Position numbers and translations under genes: made by a program. This document shows, one piece after another, positions 62,240 to 64,000 of a DNA stretch of 64,000 nucleotides. This DNA comes from Actinomyces sp. B33. GTDB taxonomy: Bacteria > Actinomycetota > Actinomycetes > Actinomycetales > Actinomycetaceae. The notes beneath the pieces are model-generated. The model was not told where the DNA came from and did not search any database. It was given only the letters and a program-made list of their open reading frames with translations. The DNA lies in assembly GCF_028437565.1 (NCBI RefSeq), contig NZ_JAMRYR010000005.1, forward strand, positions 1-64,000, given 5' to 3'. Each line of letters begins with the position of its first letter. Position 1 is the first letter of the stretch.

Positions 62240-63343
62240 GTGGTCCTCTCCCTCCTCTCGCGGCGCGCCGTTATCGCCTCGGCGTCCGCTCTCGGCCTGG
62301 CCCTCACCGGCACCGCTGCGACGGCCGTCGCCCTGTCCCACAAGGACGTCACCGTCGAGGTGGACGGGGTCTCCCAGCCGGTCTCCGGGTTCTTCCGGAC
62401 GGTGGGCGACGCGCTGGACGCGGGAGGGGTGAGCGTCGGCGCGCACGATCTGGTCGCGCCGGCGGTCGCCGAGTCGCTGGCGGACGGCCAGACCGTCGTC
62501 GTGCGGACGGCCGTCGAGTACCGGGTCGAGGTCGACGGGCGCGATGTCAGCGCCTGGTCGACGGCGGGCAGCGCCGACGAGGTCCTCGACGGGATCGCCG
62601 GCGGGTCGGTCGTCATGGCGGCGGATCGGTCGACGGTTCGCGAGGCGCTGGCGGTGTCCTCCCGCGGGGGCCCGGTCCGGGTCGATGCCGACGGGCAGTC
62701 GTCTGAGGTCGTCGTCGCGGCGGGCGACGGGGTCGAGGAGATCCTCGCGAAGGCGGGCGTCGAGGCGTCCCCGTTGGACCGCGTCGAGTTCGTATCCGAG
62801 GGGGAGGACCTGGCCGTGCGCGTCCAGCGGGTGACCCGCGGCGCGGTGACCTCCACCGAGGCGATCCCGCACGGCGTCGAGGAGCGCGAGGACGCGGAGG
62901 CGCTCGAGGGCGTGCGCGCGGTCGTCCAGGAGGGGGCGGACGGGTCGGTGACGACGACGTCCTACCGGGAGACGGTGGACGGCGAGGCCGTCGTCGACGT
63001 CGTCGTGTCGACCCAGCGGGTCGAGCCGGTGGCGCGGGTCGTCTCGGTCGGGACGAAGAAGGCCGCTGCTGCGGCCGGGGCGGCGGGGTATCCGGCGACC
63101 GCGGTCGGCGGGTCGGATCTCGACGCGATGTTCGCGAGGATCGCCCAGTGCGAGTCGGGCGGGAATCCGACGACGAACACGGGCAACGGCTATTACGGGA
63201 TGTATCAGTTCTCGCTTCCGACGTGGCAGTCCGTCGGCGGCACGGGGCTGCCGTCGGAGGCCTCCGCGGAGGAGCAGCTGGCCCGGGCGAAGATGCTTCA
63301 GGCCCGGTCGGGCTGGGGCCAGTGGGGCTGCTCGCCGTACTGA
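62240..63343 (+). CDS. Resuscitation-promoting factor-like protein (DUF348-G5-Rpf)
   Basis: A 367-residue exported cell-wall hydrolase. An N-terminal signal anchor (AVIASASALGLALTGTAATAVAL) is followed by DUF348 repeats (HKDVTVEVDGVSQPVSGFFRTVGDALDA and a second), a G5 domain (about residues 195-270) and a C-terminal lysozyme-like Rpf domain with catalytic Glu305 in IAQCESGGNPTTNTGNGYYG, ending WGQWGCSPY. It cuts peptidoglycan glycan strands and promotes regrowth. GTG 62240 with GGAG is chosen because the next gene has the same GGAGACCCG-GTG context; upstream in-frame GTGs at 62159/62165 have no ribosome site. TACGGT at 62155-62160 is a likely -10. Confidence 0.88.
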   Translation: MVLSLLSRRAVIASASALGLALTGTAATAVALSHKDVTVEVDGVSQPVSGFFRTVGDALDAGGVSVGAHDLVAPAVAESLADGQTVVVRTAVEYRVEVDGRDVSAWSTAGSADEVLDGIAGGSVVMAADRSTVREALAVSSRGGPVRVDADGQSSEVVVAAGDGVEEILAKAGVEASPLDRVEFVSEGEDLAVRVQRVTRGAVTSTEAIPHGVEEREDAEALEGVRAVVQEGADGSVTTTSYRETVDGEAVVDVVVSTQRVEPVARVVSVGTKKAAAAAGAAGYPATAVGGSDLDAMFARIAQCESGGNPTTNTGNGYYGMYQFSLPTWQSVGGTGLPSEASAEEQLARAKMLQARSGWGQWGCSPY

Positions 63344-63457
63344 TCGGAGGGGAGTGATCGGGGGTGGGCGCCCGCGCGGGCGGGCCTGGGTGCGGACCGG
63401 TCGTTCTGGCGCCGTGATCCTCCCCTCGTCCACTACCCGCGAAGATCACGAATCGAT

Positions 63458-63463
63458 TACGCT
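63458..63463 (+). promoter_or_regulatory. -10 box of the second Rpf-type gene
   Basis: TACGCT lies 47 bases before the GTG at 63511, in a small AT-richer island (ACGAATCGATTACGCTTGCA). A GC-rich palindrome at about 63369-63382 (CGCCCGCGCGGGCG) may terminate the previous gene. Confidence 0.4.
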
Positions 63464-63510
63464 TGCATCAGCCGCCGCCGCGGCGCCCCCATGACGATCA
63501 GGAGACCCGC

Positions 63511-64000
63511 GTGCCCCATCCAGTGACCGCGACCCTCGCCCGCGCCGCCGCATCCCTGGGCGCCAGGATCGGCGGGTTCGAGCCCGCCCGCCGCACCGTC
63601 CTCGGGGCCGTCGCCGGGTCGACCGCTCTCCTGCTGGGCACGGCCGGCGTGGGCATCGCCCAGTCCCGCACCGACGTCATGGTCGAGGTCGATGGGGTGG
63701 TCCGCCCCGTCTCCTCGTGGACCTCCGAGGTCGGCGACATCCTCGCCGCCGCCGGCATCACCCCCGCCGACCACGACCTCGTCCAGCCCGCGCGCGGCCA
63801 ATCCGTCCCCGACGGGGGCACGGTCGTCGTGCGCACGGCCCGCCCCCACACCGTCGCCGTCGACGGGGTCGCCCGGACCATCTGGTCGACCTCGTCCTCC
63901 GCCGACGCGATCCTCGCCGACTCGGCGGCCCTGGGCGCCACCGTCTCCCTGGCGGCCGACCGCTCCTCGACCCGCCAGGAGGTGACCCCCCTCGTCGCCC
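63511..64000 (+). CDS. Second DUF348/Rpf-type protein, cut by window end
   Basis: The first 163 residues are visible. A basic N-terminus and signal anchor (RRTVLGAVAGSTALLLGTAGVGIA) are followed by DUF348 repeats: RTDVMVEVDGVVRPVSSWTSEVGDILAAAGI and PHTVAVDGVARTIWSTSSSADAIL. The arrangement is the same as in the preceding Rpf gene, so it is a tandem paralogue. Whether it has the catalytic Rpf domain cannot be seen. The GTG at 63511 follows AGGAGACCC. The frame stays open to the last base. Confidence 0.85.
   Translation, partial: MPHPVTATLARAAASLGARIGGFEPARRTVLGAVAGSTALLLGTAGVGIAQSRTDVMVEVDGVVRPVSSWTSEVGDILAAAGITPADHDLVQPARGQSVPDGGTVVVRTARPHTVAVDGVARTIWSTSSSADAILADSAALGATVSLAADRSSTRQEVTPLVA

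Overview
The window is high-GC chromosomal DNA from an actinobacterium. The gene content and order (sucC-sucD-DUF6350-purH, tatD followed by Rpf-type genes, PspC/two-component cluster, DUF1846, UvrD/PcrA with a Tudor-like tail), GTG starts, TAnnnT -10 boxes and several apparently leaderless genes point to Actinomycetales, most likely Actinomycetaceae (Actinomyces/Schaalia-like). That family-level placement is inference. No rRNA, tRNA, CRISPR array, phage or intact insertion sequence was recognised.

Layout: 1-2.3 kb is a mosaic of non-coding repeats around one small CsbD/antitoxin-like gene. 2.3-8.4 kb holds an FMN reductase, a decayed tandem array of terminator-like repeats, then a zinc-type ABC importer operon (lipoprotein, ATPase, two permeases) behind a Zur-like operator, with rsmI behind it. 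8.5-11.2 kb has divergent pncA and metG. 11.3-15.7 kb is an envelope-stress cluster: PspC-domain membrane protein, PspC-histidine kinase and LuxR-type regulator. 15.8-26.4 kb is housekeeping: DUF1846 protein, pcrA, sucCD, DUF6350, and purH behind a ZTP riboswitch. 26.5-27.6 kb is an antitoxin/PIN-toxin pair. 28.0-31.8 kb is a heterodimeric ABC exporter with complementary degenerate ATP sites. 33.1-34.6 kb is guaA.

34.7-44.6 kb is accessory: a lower-GC group (acetyltransferase, cyclophilin-like lipoprotein, iron-sulfur flavoprotein), a HAD phosphatase, a probable persulfide-response module (CstR-like repressor, small zinc-ribbon protein, frameshifted CoA-disulfide reductase-rhodanese, perfect CsoR-family operator), a YtrA-type GntR/ABC-2 module with a 26-bp palindromic operator, and an HxlR regulator whose repeated 27-bp element lies at the same distance from an alcohol dehydrogenase-like gene and a HbpS/GlcG gene. 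An unrecognised 631-residue protein follows.

46.9-50.9 kb carries ribokinase and nucleoside hydrolase (ribonucleoside salvage, with a LacI-type operator), threonine aldolase and an alkylguanine methyltransferase. 51.0-59.6 kb holds a giant MMPL transporter with six internal repeats, a CmpB-family membrane protein and a 1158-residue ABC-FtsX fusion with a pentapeptide-like stretch. 59.7-64 kb has DJ-1/PfpI, a nitroreductase with a duplicated start region, tatD, and two consecutive resuscitation-promoting-factor-type genes, the second cut by the window end.
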